Below are positions 50,115-61,454 of a stretch of DNA of 64,000 bases, piece after piece. The stretch comes from Acanthacorydalis orientalis (taxonomy: Eukaryota > Arthropoda > Insecta > Megaloptera > Corydalidae). Under the pieces are notes generated by a model. That model saw only the letters and a program-made list of their open reading frames with translations. It did not search any database and had not been told where the DNA came from. The stretch is from the NCBI GenBank assembly GCA_034766995.1, contig CM068315.1:38829818-38893817 (forward strand), read 5' to 3'. A program made the translations under genes and the position numbers. Positions within the stretch are counted from its first letter, which is position 1, and every line of letters starts with the position of its first letter.

Positions 50115-50244
50115 AAACTTTCTCGCCGGTGTCATGTTTAGTATTTCATTTGCTTGTATTGAAAAACAGCTGTTTATACGAATGATGTCATAACCTAAAA
50201 TAGGTCATGTTTTCATCACGCTGTTGTCACCTGGCGAGAAGTTT
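50115..50244. repeat. imperfect inverted repeat upstream of CYBC1 homologue
   Basis: Left arm AAACTTTCTCGCCGGTGTCA (50115-50134) pairs with right arm TGTCACCTGGCGAGAAGTTT (50225-50244), with one bulge and one or two mismatches. TGATGTCA and ATGATGTCAT, CRE-like sites, lie between or beside the arms. It ends 143 bp before the start codon. It could be a very short MITE or part of the promoter. Confidence 0.5.
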
Positions 50245-50386
50245 CAGTGGCAATTTATTTTCCTAAAAAGGTTTTACATTAAATGACGCTTAAAATGTTT
50301 ATATTTAAATATTAAAATTATTTGTACCGATGCGCGCCTTATATATAATTAAACAAGTGGTATTTCGGTTACAATTATCTGCAACA

Positions 50387-51746
50387 ATGCCGAAAATCCA
50401 TTATACAGACGATGAGAAGTTACATATTTGCAAAAGTCCATGTTGTCATTCCTGGATGAATTTTATAGGTATGTAATATGAAACTGAGATTTTTACGCAT
50501 TTTTTTTCTGTGCTGTATTCTTTTAGGATATGTATTTTGTGGTATTTTGATTTCAAATTATGGACTGGAGAGTACTTTATGGAGAATAATTTGCGTTTTT
50601 ACCAGTGTTATTCTCGCTCTTGTGAATTTAGAAACTTGGGAAGTAAGATCCTTATTCATTTTTTTAAAAAATATATAGTTTATAACAATTCATAGTTTTA
50701 ATATTAAATATATTTAGTAATAGTTGCCTGTGAAAGATTAATTTTCAAATAGTTTAAAAATTTGCTGTAATGTATTTTATACAATTTATAAATATATAAT
50801 TACTATTAATTTAAATTATTTTTGTATTGATACAAAAAAATATAAGAATAGTGTATTGTTTCATATTAGATACATTTTTTTGTAATGCATGTGCATTGAA
50901 ATATAATTATTTATTTAATATTATTTTTTAATATGTATACATATAAATAAAAATAATTATGTAGTTGTAAATAGCATTAAGTAAATAAGAAGTATGTTTA
51001 TGTGTAAAAATTTTTTTAGGATTGTATAATGGATAAGCAAATGGATCGTTTAATATTGACACAAACTAAATGGTATGATCGATTAATGTGCCGTTTATCA
51101 GATATCAATACGAAGGTGCTTCGTTTGTCTAATGTTGTTAGTGTAACAGCATCGTCTAAAAATGGTTTGCAAATACATTCACGAAATCATGAAACAGTTA
51201 CAATAATAAAATATAGGTAAGTGTTAAATCATATTTATGTTATATTCATTTGATGTATTTATTTTATTTTTAATAATATATTAGTTTTGTTTTTTATGTT
51301 TGTAACTTTCTTATTTCCTTCCCATAAATATTTCTGCATTTATAAAAGAACATTTTCAATTTTTTATTTCAGCATCAATAATTAAAAGTTGATAATTGTT
51401 ATAATGTAAATTATTGTTTTGTATTATTATTAGTAATGTTTATATATCAAATTATATATTTTATAATTTCATTGTCAGTAAAAAAACACCGATGAGGAAT
51501 TTAAAAAAACTCCGTGAAAAAATTAGCTCCTTTCTACATTTAGAACGTGTTGAAAGTGTACCTTGCTATCCTGATTGGAACATGGAATATAGTTTAGCAA
51601 TGTCAGAAGAAATAGATGAGATGTTATCTACTGAAGAGGATGATGATCTTTTACAAGATGCCGAGTCAAGAAAATCAGCACATTTAGGTTGTAGAAATGC
51701 TATAAAAGTCTTAGCAATATACAGAAGAATGAGAGAAGGAACATAA
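50387..51746 (+). CDS. CYBC1: CYBC1/Eros family protein (cytochrome b-245 chaperone 1 homologue)
   Basis: In vertebrates CYBC1 (Eros) is an ER membrane chaperone that stabilises the NOX2 catalytic subunit. Four exons: 50387-50468, 50527-50642, 51020-51216, 51479-51746, in phase, 220 aa (human 187). A short cytosolic Cys-containing start (CKSPCCHSW) precedes one or two membrane segments at about 28-62. The family signature NLETWEDCIMDK follows, then a folded domain (LILTQTKWYDRLMCRLSDIN, NVVSVTA) and a helix (LKKLREKISSFLHLE). An acidic extension ends the protein. The identification rests on recalled similarity to the human protein along its whole length. The function in insects, which lack NOX2, is not known to me. 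Confidence 0.75.
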
Positions 51747-52246
51747 ATCTACCATTATATTTTGTGATTCTTTTTTTCATTTAATATGTAGATTATGTGC
51801 CTTAGTTTCAATCAAATTTAAAAATCAATAATTGATGAAAGCTTAATGGAAAACAAAAATTCAGTATCTGAATTTATTAATGTTTTCAATTCAAGAGGTT
51901 TATTGTGGATGTATTGAAATAAGCCACAAAATGTGGTAATGATAAAATCAAATATATATATTGTACTGTGATTAAAAAAAAATATCAGAATCGATTATGA
52001 TTTATGTATTATTTTTTTATTTCTTTGAACTAATTATCATACAAAAAACAGAATTCTAGTCTATGAAATTCAGGTCCAATGATTTAGTTTGAATTTCAGT
52101 AATATGAAAATAATTTGTCATTTTAAATGACTGATTTTATTTTGTCAAAGAAAAAAAATAGCTATATAAAATAATGGTTTAAGTAACTTACATCATTAGA
52201 TATATTTCTAAAATATGCATTGTATTTAACTTATTGTTATTTATGT

Positions 52247-52283
52247 TTATGTGTGTGTGTATGTATATATATATGTATATATG

Positions 52284-52315
<32 letters not shown>

Positions 52316-52430
52316 CACACACATGTATATATATACACATGTGTATATATATATATACACATACATACACATATGTATATATATGTGTGGGTGGGTGGGT
52401 GGTTGTGTTGGGTGGGTGTATATATAACAA
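52247..52430. repeat. complex (GT)n/(AT)n/(AC)n and (GGGT)n repeat
   Basis: GT, GTAT, AT and CA runs follow each other with near mirror symmetry, ending in GTGGGTGGGTGGGTGG. The G-run part could form a G-quadruplex. Confidence 0.85.
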
Positions 52431-54014
52431 ATATGTGTATACAAAAACAAATAAGCATCATAAAAGTTATTTACTACTTAATGTTATATAAGTTCTGAAA
52501 GTATAAACAAGGTGCTAATTTATTCCTAATTTATGAGATGCATGAAGAGATGAGTTTGTTATTTATTTGAAATATGAAAACAATCTGGTGCTTTTAAAAA
52601 GATGATTTAGTTACATACATTTTAGAAATATCTGAAAGTTTTGAATGTACTTTGATTCATTTTAAATTATGAATTAAACCGAATGAATTACTTGAATATT
52701 ATAATTCATTACTTGAATATAATTTACTACAAATAAATTACTTGGATTTTTTTTAAAAAAAGAATTGAACTGCTGTAAAAACGAATGTTCTGTTTTCACT
52801 TATATTTAAAACATTGTTTAAATTTCAGTTTTCATTTATGTTTAATATTTTCAACCATTAAACATTGCTTTGACAAATGATTATTAAGAATTTTTGGTTA
52901 CAGTATATACATTCTTAATATCCATCACTAAATTTGTGTAAAAATAGAAAACTAAAAAGAAATTAACAATTAGTGTTAGTGCTTATTTTTTTAATAACAT
53001 TTGTTGTAAACAGCTGAAAGAAAATGGAAAGGGTTATTAACTCCTATGTTCATTTATGTAACAATCTTAATTTATTAAAGAAAGTGTACAAATTAAGAAT
53101 TTATTTTACTTCTGTATATTGTATCACTTGAATTGGATATTATTTATTTTCATGACAGTGTTTATTTTGTATGAAACACTTGTCAGTTTTTGTTAATCAA
53201 TGTAATACTGAGTATATGAACTACTAAGTTTTATTTAGACTTGTATTTGTGTATTCATATTTTTATTACATTATTTTATACATGTAAGATAATATTTAAA
53301 CTACCAAGATGTGCATTTAAATAGGCTGGCGATAATATTAGGTTTTTGGTATTTATATTTGTAGTATTTATTGTGTAATATGTTAGAGTTTGTATATTAA
53401 TATATCAATATTATTCTTGTTAACAAAAGTAAAAGTGAATAAGATAAAATAATAAAATTACATTTAATGCAAGGAGACATTTTTTTTGTACATTTTCCAA
53501 GAGTATTTTTTTTTACTAACAGTCTTATCTTTTTTATTGTTTTGAATAATAATTATTGTTATATTTTCAAAATGTACTTATTCGTAATTTGTTAATTACT
53601 GAAAATTTGTAATAGTTTTTATCTTTATTAGTATTGTATTATTCATTGTTTGAATTAATAATATTCGTCACATTGACTAATTTACATTCAGTTTCAAATA
53701 TTAATTTTACAGATAAATTTCAATTTCTAGAAATAAAATGATATATAAGTTGGAAAACAAATAGTGAAAACATTAATCAGTTATATGAAAATTATTATTT
53801 TGTGGTGTAATTCTAAAATAGATATAGAGATTATAATTTTATAGGGCAAATATAGTTACCAGCACATTAGCTTATTCAGTATTTTTATACTACTAGTCTA
53901 ACCTCAAATTGTACCTTTTCTAACATTAGTTTTATGAACATTTGTTTGGGTTAATAATGACTGAAAGTTATTGTATTTAATATAGTGCCTAATAAATATA
54001 CTAAAGTAACTTTT

Positions 54015-54034
54015 CATATATATATATATATATA
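54015..54034. repeat. short (AT)n microsatellite
   Basis: About ten AT units. Confidence 0.85.
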
Positions 54035-54699
54035 AATTAATGTCGTTTCATAAATTATGTATGTATGTATGAAGAAACGAATGCATAGTTTTATGAAAAC
54101 TGACTGGATTTATTTATATTGATGCACGGTGATATGTTATATGCTGGTGTCAATGGTCATTAGAATATTTATTGGTTTATATTTTTTTTATAATATATTT
54201 TATTACAATATTTTCTTATTTGTATGTATAATAAATAATATTTGCTTTATGTAGTATTATTAAAGGAATATGTATGTATGCTTATGAAATGATCACTAAA
54301 TATTATATAAATTATTATTGTTAAAATGTTTTGTAATTAATATAAGTGTGACACTTAAAATGTGTATATGAGTATATTATTTAGTGTATGTATAATTATT
54401 TATATATAGATATTTTAACTAGTAATATAGATTGCAGTGTGTTGTTCATAGCTAAATTATTGTCAGAAAAGTTTGAGATGTTTAAATTTTATTTTTTATG
54501 AATATGTTGTGTATTTATTGTGAGTTATTCAAAATTTAGTTTGTATTAACTGTATTTTGTTGGAGCATAGTGAGTATATAAAAAGATTTGTGCGGATGGT
54601 TTTCTAAATTTTATATATATATCGCAATTTTTAATCTGTAAAGGTTATTGGACATTTGTGTCATACAATGACGGGTGTGGTTCAAAAATTGCAATAGAT

Positions 54700-55440
54700 T
54701 TTCATGTACAGTTCTGACGGTTTTCGTATGTATTAAAGTATAATTTAATTTCTCATAACCTTAGCGGCTCCAATAGCGTTTATTAAATTTCAATCGTAAA
54801 TTTTCTGTAAAAGTGTATGTTAACCCATATCGATCGCATGTTACCTCTAACTACAACTTTTCCACGTATGTCACGCTTGAGATGGCAAGATACATAACTA
54901 CCATAGGATCAGGTGGTCAAAATAACAGAAAAAATTAGCATTCAATTTAGTTTTGAGAGACACCAATGAATGGCGTCAGTTGTTCGATTTATAAGTCATT
55001 TTGTGTATCGTTTTAATATTGGCGAAGAACATGAACATATAAATGCTCTCTTATTGGTCACAGAAAAAGATTTTAAAACAAACAAGAATATATCTAATCT
55101 GAAGCGTGTTTATGCGAAAAATAAAAAAAATATAAAGGCATTGTTACGAAGCAGTGCAGATCACTTAAATCTAGTTTTCAAAGGTCTTCTTGCTATAGTC
55201 TGAATCTTGTTGGCCTCACAAGTAATAGTTTTTTTTTAAATTAATAAATGTGTACATTGTCCTTTACACATTAACAAACATAAATATATTTTTTATAGCT
55301 TCGTGTCAGATACAGGCAGATAGTGGACAGAAAAAGAGAAGTTGTGCTTGTCTTTCTGGAAAAGAAGCCCAAAAGATTATCGTTTACTATGGAAATTAAT
55401 TGCTTTCTGTAACAATCGTTTTCATACCATAGATTTGTAA
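54700..55440 (+). other. GC-richer block, possible exons of an unknown transcript
   Basis: Composition rises above the flanks around 54750-55000 and 55290-55420. A frame at 54970-55203 (77 codons) starts with ATG at 54970. A second piece after a TTTTATAG acceptor-like site (55291-55300) is open for about 35 codons (QIVDRKREVVLVFLEKKPKR in one frame). No family was recognised, and exons of a non-coding RNA are equally possible. Confidence 0.25.
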
Positions 55441-55576
55441 CCTTGTCATCTACAAAGTATTTACCTATGTGCTTGAATGATGCTATAATTTGAATAGCAT
55501 TTTATATAGCAGTTATTAAACAATGATGCATTAAGCTAAAAACAAGGATTCTTTGAAAATATATTTATTTTTAATA

Positions 55577-55616
<40 letters not shown>
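55577..55616. repeat. (AT)n microsatellite
   Basis: About 18 AT units. Confidence 0.95.
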
Positions 55617-55619
<3 letters not shown>

Positions 55620-56615
55620 TTATAAATGAAATTACACCAGTTTTTATTATCATTTTATTTAAAAAGTATTTTATTCACCTCATTGTATTTTTCATTTAGA
55701 TTCATCCAGTTTAGAAGAATTAAATAGAACAATAATATTAAACGAATTAAGAAAAAAGACAACCCCCGGATCTTTATAAATTAAGAAGATTTCATGAAGA
55801 AAAATATGATAAATATTTCACTACTGAAACGTTTTATTTACAATAATGAAATATAAATAGTTACTAATTAAAATGATAAGATTAAATACAAAAAACAGGA
55901 ACACTGAACATTATCTAACAAATAAAAAGAAATTATATCAACGTATATTTTCTATTAATGCTTCAATTATTCATTCAGGTACAAATAGTATTCTGTAAAA
56001 TTATTTATCATAAATGTCTTGTAATATAACTAGTTAAATTAAGTTATAGTATGTTAGCATCAATTTGAGTGATTTAGTTCCATATTTGGAGAAAATGTAT
56101 ATTAATACGTAAATAAATATAAATTTATTTGTATTAAAAAAAGTATTGATTACAATTAGTGTTTTATTTAAGAATTGAGATTGTAAAGAAAGAATAAAAG
56201 AAGAAAAAGCTTGTTAAAGTCTCTATTCCTTTCAAACATACAATTTAAGTATTATTTTTTTAGAAAATTTGTATTGCACTGTATTTATTGGTTGTATATT
56301 AAATAACAAATATATTGATTCTTCTTAATCATTTTTTATTGTATTATATTATTATTTAGCCGCGTGTCAACATACATATATATACTCATTTACAAAAATA
56401 TCTGCATTTATGTCAAACTTAATATTAAAAACACGAATTTTTTATGCATACAAAAAGAAAATTATTAAATAAAAACACAGTGCATTATTTGAAGTATATA
56501 AATTGTTTAAATCTATTTAATTTGGTTTATTATTTAAGTATTTATGAGAAAATTAATAAAAAATTTAAGATAATTTAATATAAACGAATTGGTTCATTGA
56601 ATTCCAGGTCTCGAT

Positions 56616-56647
56616 GGCTTTAGCTGTTGATGAAGCGCCCTAAAGCC
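56616..56647. other. short perfect hairpin
   Basis: GGCTTTAG (56616-56623) and CTAAAGCC (56640-56647) are exact complements around a 16-nt loop that contains TTGATGA. Confidence 0.4.
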
Positions 56648-57240
56648 TGAATAACTAACTTCATTGCATTCTTTTTATAAATAATTGTGAAGTTTGCATT
56701 AAGTTTCGAAAGAACTTAATTTGATAGGTTATTGAAACAATGTTGGTACTACACTTAAAACTTGTCAATTGTTTCTTATCACGCTTGAATTTAATTCACT
56801 TTATTTTGGTTTCTTGTCTGCAGTGGATCAAAATAGGAGAAGTTTTTGGTGACATTTCTTTTCGCAATGGTTATATAGTTGAATATTATTTGTGAGTATT
56901 AATATTTCATTTTTATACGATTGATTCTCTTAATAAATATTTTGCTTATATGTTTTGTTTTTTAATCGAAATAGGAGGATGAATCTTTCAATATGTTTTT
57001 AAAATGTCACGATTCAATTTTTTATTATAAATTAAAGTAATGAAATATAAACGAGTTGCAATAAATCAAAACCATTTTATAAAATTTTTATGGATTGATG
57101 TATATGGATTGATGTATTATATGTTTTACTATTTGAATAATCAATCGGGCGGATACTTTGAGTTACGTTAATGTTTACAATCGATTCATTAAACTGAATT
57201 CAGATCTATAATGGATTTAATAATTGTTCATAATATATAT

Positions 57241-57310
57241 ACAGGCACACCCCGAGTTATGTAACAAGTGATTTAAGTAAATTCGCAGATACGCAATAAA
57301 TTTCTAAAAT
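57241..57310. repeat. possible Tigger-type terminal fragment
   Basis: CAGGCACACCCCGAGTTATG following TATA, with TTCGCAGATACGCAATAAA downstream, has the layout of Tigger ends. No partner end was identified. Confidence 0.3.
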
Positions 57311-58409
57311 TATAATTTGTTCAATTAACAGTGAGTTCAATTAATATTTCATGCTTTGAAATGTTGTTTTTAAGAAGGACGTGTGTGTGTGTTTTTTTTA
57401 AAACACAAACAATATTGAAGTTTATTTAACTCCCTGTTCGTTCTGAATGTACAGTTTGAAGTTAGCTTTCGTTGTGGACATGTTTTTGAGTTTAATGGTA
57501 CTGATCATGTTTTTAAGTAAGTGGAAGTAATCTCTTTGCTGGTCTAATTAAAATCTTCAGGTGTTTGTCATGTTGAGGTGCTATCAAGGTAGAATATCTA
57601 TTCACTGTTTTGAACTCAAAATATTAAATGGAATATTTTTAATTTGACACTTCCCCACCATATACCGCCATATTGGATCAAAAAGTTTTTTTTTTTTTTT
57701 GATAAAACGACGTACACTTGATTTATATTAATATTTTTACAATTATTCAATATTCCGTGCTCCTTTTCTTTTAAAATTCTATTTATAACTGATATGTTTT
57801 TTCCATAAATTAAATTCATTGGGGTTTTTATACACTGATCTTAATTATGTGCATTATTTAATTTCTCGTCAATTAAAAATATTGTTTTTAAGTAAGTCCT
57901 CAGACATATAAGCTTCAATTTTCTGTAAAACAAGATATTCCGTGATTGAAAATAAGTTAGTAAGTAATAAGAATTTTCAATCTCGTTGTTTTGAAACCAT
58001 ATTGGAATCGTGTCTAGCTAATTATAGGTTTTCTTTGTTTAATGTTTAGAAACACATCTCCATTTAATTTTTTAAGATACACAAATTAAAGCTTTGAATA
58101 TAATCATATTTCTAAACAGTTTTTAATATTTTTAAAATTTAATATAGTATTTGTTGAGACGCAGTTCATTGTTAATCATTTATTTATTGAATTTTTTCGA
58201 ATTAAAATTAATTTCTTCAAAAATCAGTTAATTAGTAGTTCTAAAAACTCATTTTTGATTTTTTTACATAATGTTTGATTTTTCAAAAGCTCAATGTTGA
58301 TCATTAATGATTAGAAAGGATTCATTTAATGAGATTTATAAAAAAATAGAGCAAATGACCACCAGAAGGTATTATTTTTTAATATGTTCATAACAAGGTG
58401 TTTATTTTT

Positions 58410-58515
58410 ACAGTGTGAAGAATCATCAGTGTGTAAGGGCATTAGTGTGTTTAGTGTAAAGAAGCATTAGTGTGTTTAGTGTGAAGAATCGGCAGTGTGA
58501 AGAAAAAGATCTACA
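58410..58515. repeat. short direct repeats (AGTGTGAAGAATC / TAGTGTGTTTAGTGT)
   Basis: GTGTGAAGAATC and CATTAGTGTGTTTAGTGT each recur within about 100 bp, directly before copy 1 of the duplicated unit. A single GTGTGAAGAATCAG precedes copy 2 at about 61877. Confidence 0.6.
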
Positions 58516-58786
58516 AAGGTTTGCTAAAGGATGAAAACGTCATAGTATCCAGGTTTTTACAGTCCAATTATTTTTACTGTAAACCAATGCAATTTCCATC
58601 GTGTTTTCCTTTATCAGAGTGAGATTTCACTGATATCGTTTTTTTTTTTTTGAAAAAAAATATTTAAAACAATTCGATATTTATTTTAATATTTAGTTAT
58701 TGAAACGATATCATGTGTACGAATGTATGTGGATGGATATTTATTATTTATTTTCAAACATTAGGTTGATTTCAAGATTGGTTGTC

Positions 58787-58812
58787 TTCAATATATGCGG
58801 TGTTATATTGAG
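58787..58812 (+). ncRNA. conserved hairpin H1, copy 1
   Basis: Nine pairs: TTCAATATA (58787-58795) with TATATTGAG (58804-58812), loop TGCGGTGT. The loop is identical in copy 2, and both differences in the stem keep pairing. Confidence 0.4.
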
Positions 58813-59433
58813 CGATTATCAATTTTGTAATCGACGCACGGAGCTTTCGGGGGTGGATGAATTGCTGTAAAGCGAAGTTGAAGCCTTCGACTCCACGACT
58901 TTTCTACACATGTTTTTCAGGTGTTAGGCGATGGCGCCCGTCGTGCAGCTTAGATTAGGAACGCATATATTAATTCGCTTCACGGGTTGTATATGTCGTC
59001 TCACCTTGTAGCAGGTGTAGCATAGGAGTGGCTCGGATCAAATGGATTTCGAGTCCTAGATCAATGTGTTTTTTCTCTTCATGTTTTCTCTTTCAGGTCC
59101 CAGAACTTCAATCTCTTTTTTTGTTTGTTATAATTTAAAGTAGTTTCTTTTACTTTGTCGATTCAGTAAATGTAAAGTTTTTTTATCGATTTCAATTAGT
59201 TTGGTTGTTAATTTTTTGCTTTTATTTTTTTTAAATATTAGTACTGATTTGTAGTAGTTTTAGTGATTTGTAGTTAGATTATTGAATTAGTAGCAGTTTT
59301 TTCGTTCCAGTTTTATTTTTTCTTAATTGTAGCTTTTATTCGATTTTTAAGTTTTGTTTCTAGTTGATTTAAAGTAGTTTAATTTTGTTTTGATAATTAA
59401 CTTCATTCCCTCGCCATGGAGATGGAGATGTGG

Positions 59434-59460
59434 GGTAATGGTACAAATCGTATCATTACC
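59434..59460 (+). ncRNA. conserved hairpin H2, copy 1
   Basis: Eleven pairs: GGTAATGGTAC (59434-59444) with GTATCATTACC (59450-59460), loop AAATC, one G-U. Compared with copy 2, pair 3 changes T-A to C-G, pair 8 changes G-U to G-C and pair 10 changes A-T to G-U. All pairs are kept. Confidence 0.5.
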
Positions 59461-59623
59461 ATGTGTGTTTGGTAATCAGATCAATTATGCTTCATAACAG
59501 AATGTACATATTAAGATTCTAATACAAGTGATAACGCGTTTTGGAATCTTTTATGTATTATTCGCCTTTGACACATAATTTATTTGGTTAACGTGTGATT
59601 CCCGAAATTGCGTTGGTTGTACA

Positions 59624-59624
<1 letters not shown>

Positions 59625-59678
<54 letters not shown>
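59625..59678. repeat. (AT)n microsatellite within copy 1
   Basis: Lies at the same place as the array at 63040-63080 in copy 2, so it predates the duplication. Confidence 0.95.
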
Positions 59679-59681
<3 letters not shown>

Positions 59682-60659
59682 TAGTTATTTAAGTTCAGTT
59701 AGTGCTTACAGTTAACTCGATTTGTTTTATCAGCCTGGAAAATCATTTTAAATTTGAAAAATGTATCTATATATCTGAAAATAGATCAAATATCATTCAA
59801 CATAAAATAAATCAAATTTTATTTACATCTGATAAAACTTAATTTAATCAAAATGGCAAACTAATTAAACAGAAGACAAAAAGTGTATGATTTTTATGAA
59901 TACTAGATGTATTCAGCTTTTTATCGATTTGAGTAATTATCGAAAGAGTTATGAAAATCGTAACTGCTGCTTACAAATATGTTCATACGAATTGTATATA
60001 TTTCTGGATTCTGGTTAAATGGTTAATTTAGTTTTGATTGAATTCGCGGAGTGTATTCAGTGAAAGTGTCTATCGTCGAATGGATTCTTCAGGTAAGATA
60101 GGTATAATTCTCATCTTCTTTAAATGATATATTTTCTAATAACTTTTTATTTCAGCTGTTAAAAAAATCCACGTAGAGTTCAATCAATTAATTCTTTTTG
60201 ATAATATTTAATCGGTTTCAATTTCCTGTCAGTTTCTTTTCAAAACGATATTTTTTTTTTATTTTTATCATTCAACACACGTACAGAAAATTTCAATTGC
60301 CATTTCTTCGACAATTCATCGATTTTTCTTCGTGATATTCTTTCTATTATTGAATTTAAAACGATTCAAAAACGTTCTTAATACATCTAATAATACTATT
60401 ATTAAAATCAAATATAATATTCATATTATAATGAATATCTTGTGTATAAATGTATTGATCGATTCTCATATAAATTTCTTGCTTTCCAATAACATTAAGT
60501 TCTGTCAACATCATCACCAAGCTAAATAATATACAATTAGTAAAACTACCTTAGCATGAACTGACAGGTTTTTCCACAGTAAATTTATTCATACAAGATT
60601 TAAATCTGACTAAAAAGATATAGATTTTCAAATATCTATTGAATCCGCAATCAGTTTGT

Positions 60660-61345
60660 TGATTTTCTGATTTTCTGTTTCAATGTATTGTTTTTATGAA
60701 AATTAATAGTTGACAGAACATCCAAAATAAATAATTTTTCAATAAATTTCTCTTTTTTTCACAAAATTGATTTATAGACAGTTTCATAGATAACAGTATT
60801 TTTTAATAATACTTTCAATAATTTATTTTTATGTACATAAATAGATCAGATATCATTCAGCTTACACCATTTTTCATTAAACTTCTTTCTTCACAGAAAT
60901 TTTACTTTAAACAATATCTCAGAAGACAGTAATTTGTCAATAAATTTTCAATTTTCTGTTATATCAACAATCACTTCTAGTTTTTCTGATTTTCTGATTC
61001 AATAATTTATTTTTATGTACATAAATATATCAGAGATCACTCAACATGAATCCTTTTTCAATTAATTTTTCTTTTTTCTTTATATAATAATTTTTCGAAT
61101 GACATATTTGTTAATAAATTTTCTAATTTTTACTACAACGACAATCACTTTCTCGATTTTCTAATTTGTCACTTCAATATTTCCTTCTTATACACATAAA
61201 TGGTTCAGACATCATTCAACACAAGTCATTTTTCAATAAATCCCTCTTTCTTCTTTTTAACCATTTGAATCTTAAACGTTTTGTCTGATCCAATCATTTT
61301 TTAATTTATTTCACCAATGAATGACAAAAAAATACTTCAATAGAT
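60660..61345. repeat. degenerate tandem repeat of about 179 bp
   Basis: The block ATTTTTATGTACATAAATA..ATCA..ATCA(T/C)TCA recurs at about 60827, 61006 and 61185, two steps of 179 bp. Each is followed by TTTTTCAATAAATTT-like and TTTTCTGATTTTCTGATT-like strings. A more diverged unit precedes them at about 60660. The related string AAATAGATCAAATATCATTC also occurs inside copy 1 at about 59780. Confidence 0.6.
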
Positions 61346-61407
61346 AAAATTTGTATTTATGATTTTTAACGAACTCATTGTCGTTCATTAGAACAACACA
61401 GGCTGAC

Positions 61408-61452
61408 TTCTAATTTAATCAATCGATCGCGGATCGATTGATTAAATTAGAA
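61408..61452. repeat. perfect 45-bp inverted repeat
   Basis: Arms of 21 bp, 61408-61428 and 61432-61452, are exact complements around GCG. Each arm contains AATCAATCGATC or its complement. It sits immediately upstream of the GC-rich island. Confidence 0.9.
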
Positions 61453-61454
61453 AA

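Larger units (their letters stand above)
51747..54699. other. T-rich non-coding stretch, possible long 3' UTR
   Basis: The plus strand is conspicuously T-rich with many TGTA, TTTATT and ATTTA strings, as in long 3' UTRs of plus-strand genes. No protein-coding signal was found. Whether the CYBC1 transcript extends through it cannot be decided from sequence. Confidence 0.3.
55441..58380. other. intergenic, no gene seen
   Basis: AT-rich, with one (AT)n array, a small hairpin near 56616 and a Tigger-like end fragment near 57242. Nothing codes. Confidence 0.55.
58528..60657 (+). repeat. non-coding duplicated unit, copy 1
   Basis: At least 2.1 kb, matching 61898-64000 in the same orientation, with long blocks of about 85-90 percent identity by eye. 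Shared landmarks include CGGAGCTTTCGGGG, CTTGTAGCAGGTGTAGC, CAGGTCCCAGAACTTCA, TCCCTCGCCATGGA, a central (AT)n array and TTCGCGGAGTGTATTCAGTG. Several single-base indels between copies fall inside every long reading frame, so the conserved sequence is not protein-coding. GTGAGT/GTGAGA and TTTCAG sites are kept in both copies, as expected if each unit carries exons of a spliced RNA. Strand is inferred from those sites. Confidence 0.75.

Noticed and set aside
56616..56647. C/D-box snoRNA at the GGCTTTAG/CTAAAGCC hairpin
   Set aside because: TTGATGA and CTGA resemble C and D boxes but are only about 20 nt apart and lie on the wrong sides of the stem.
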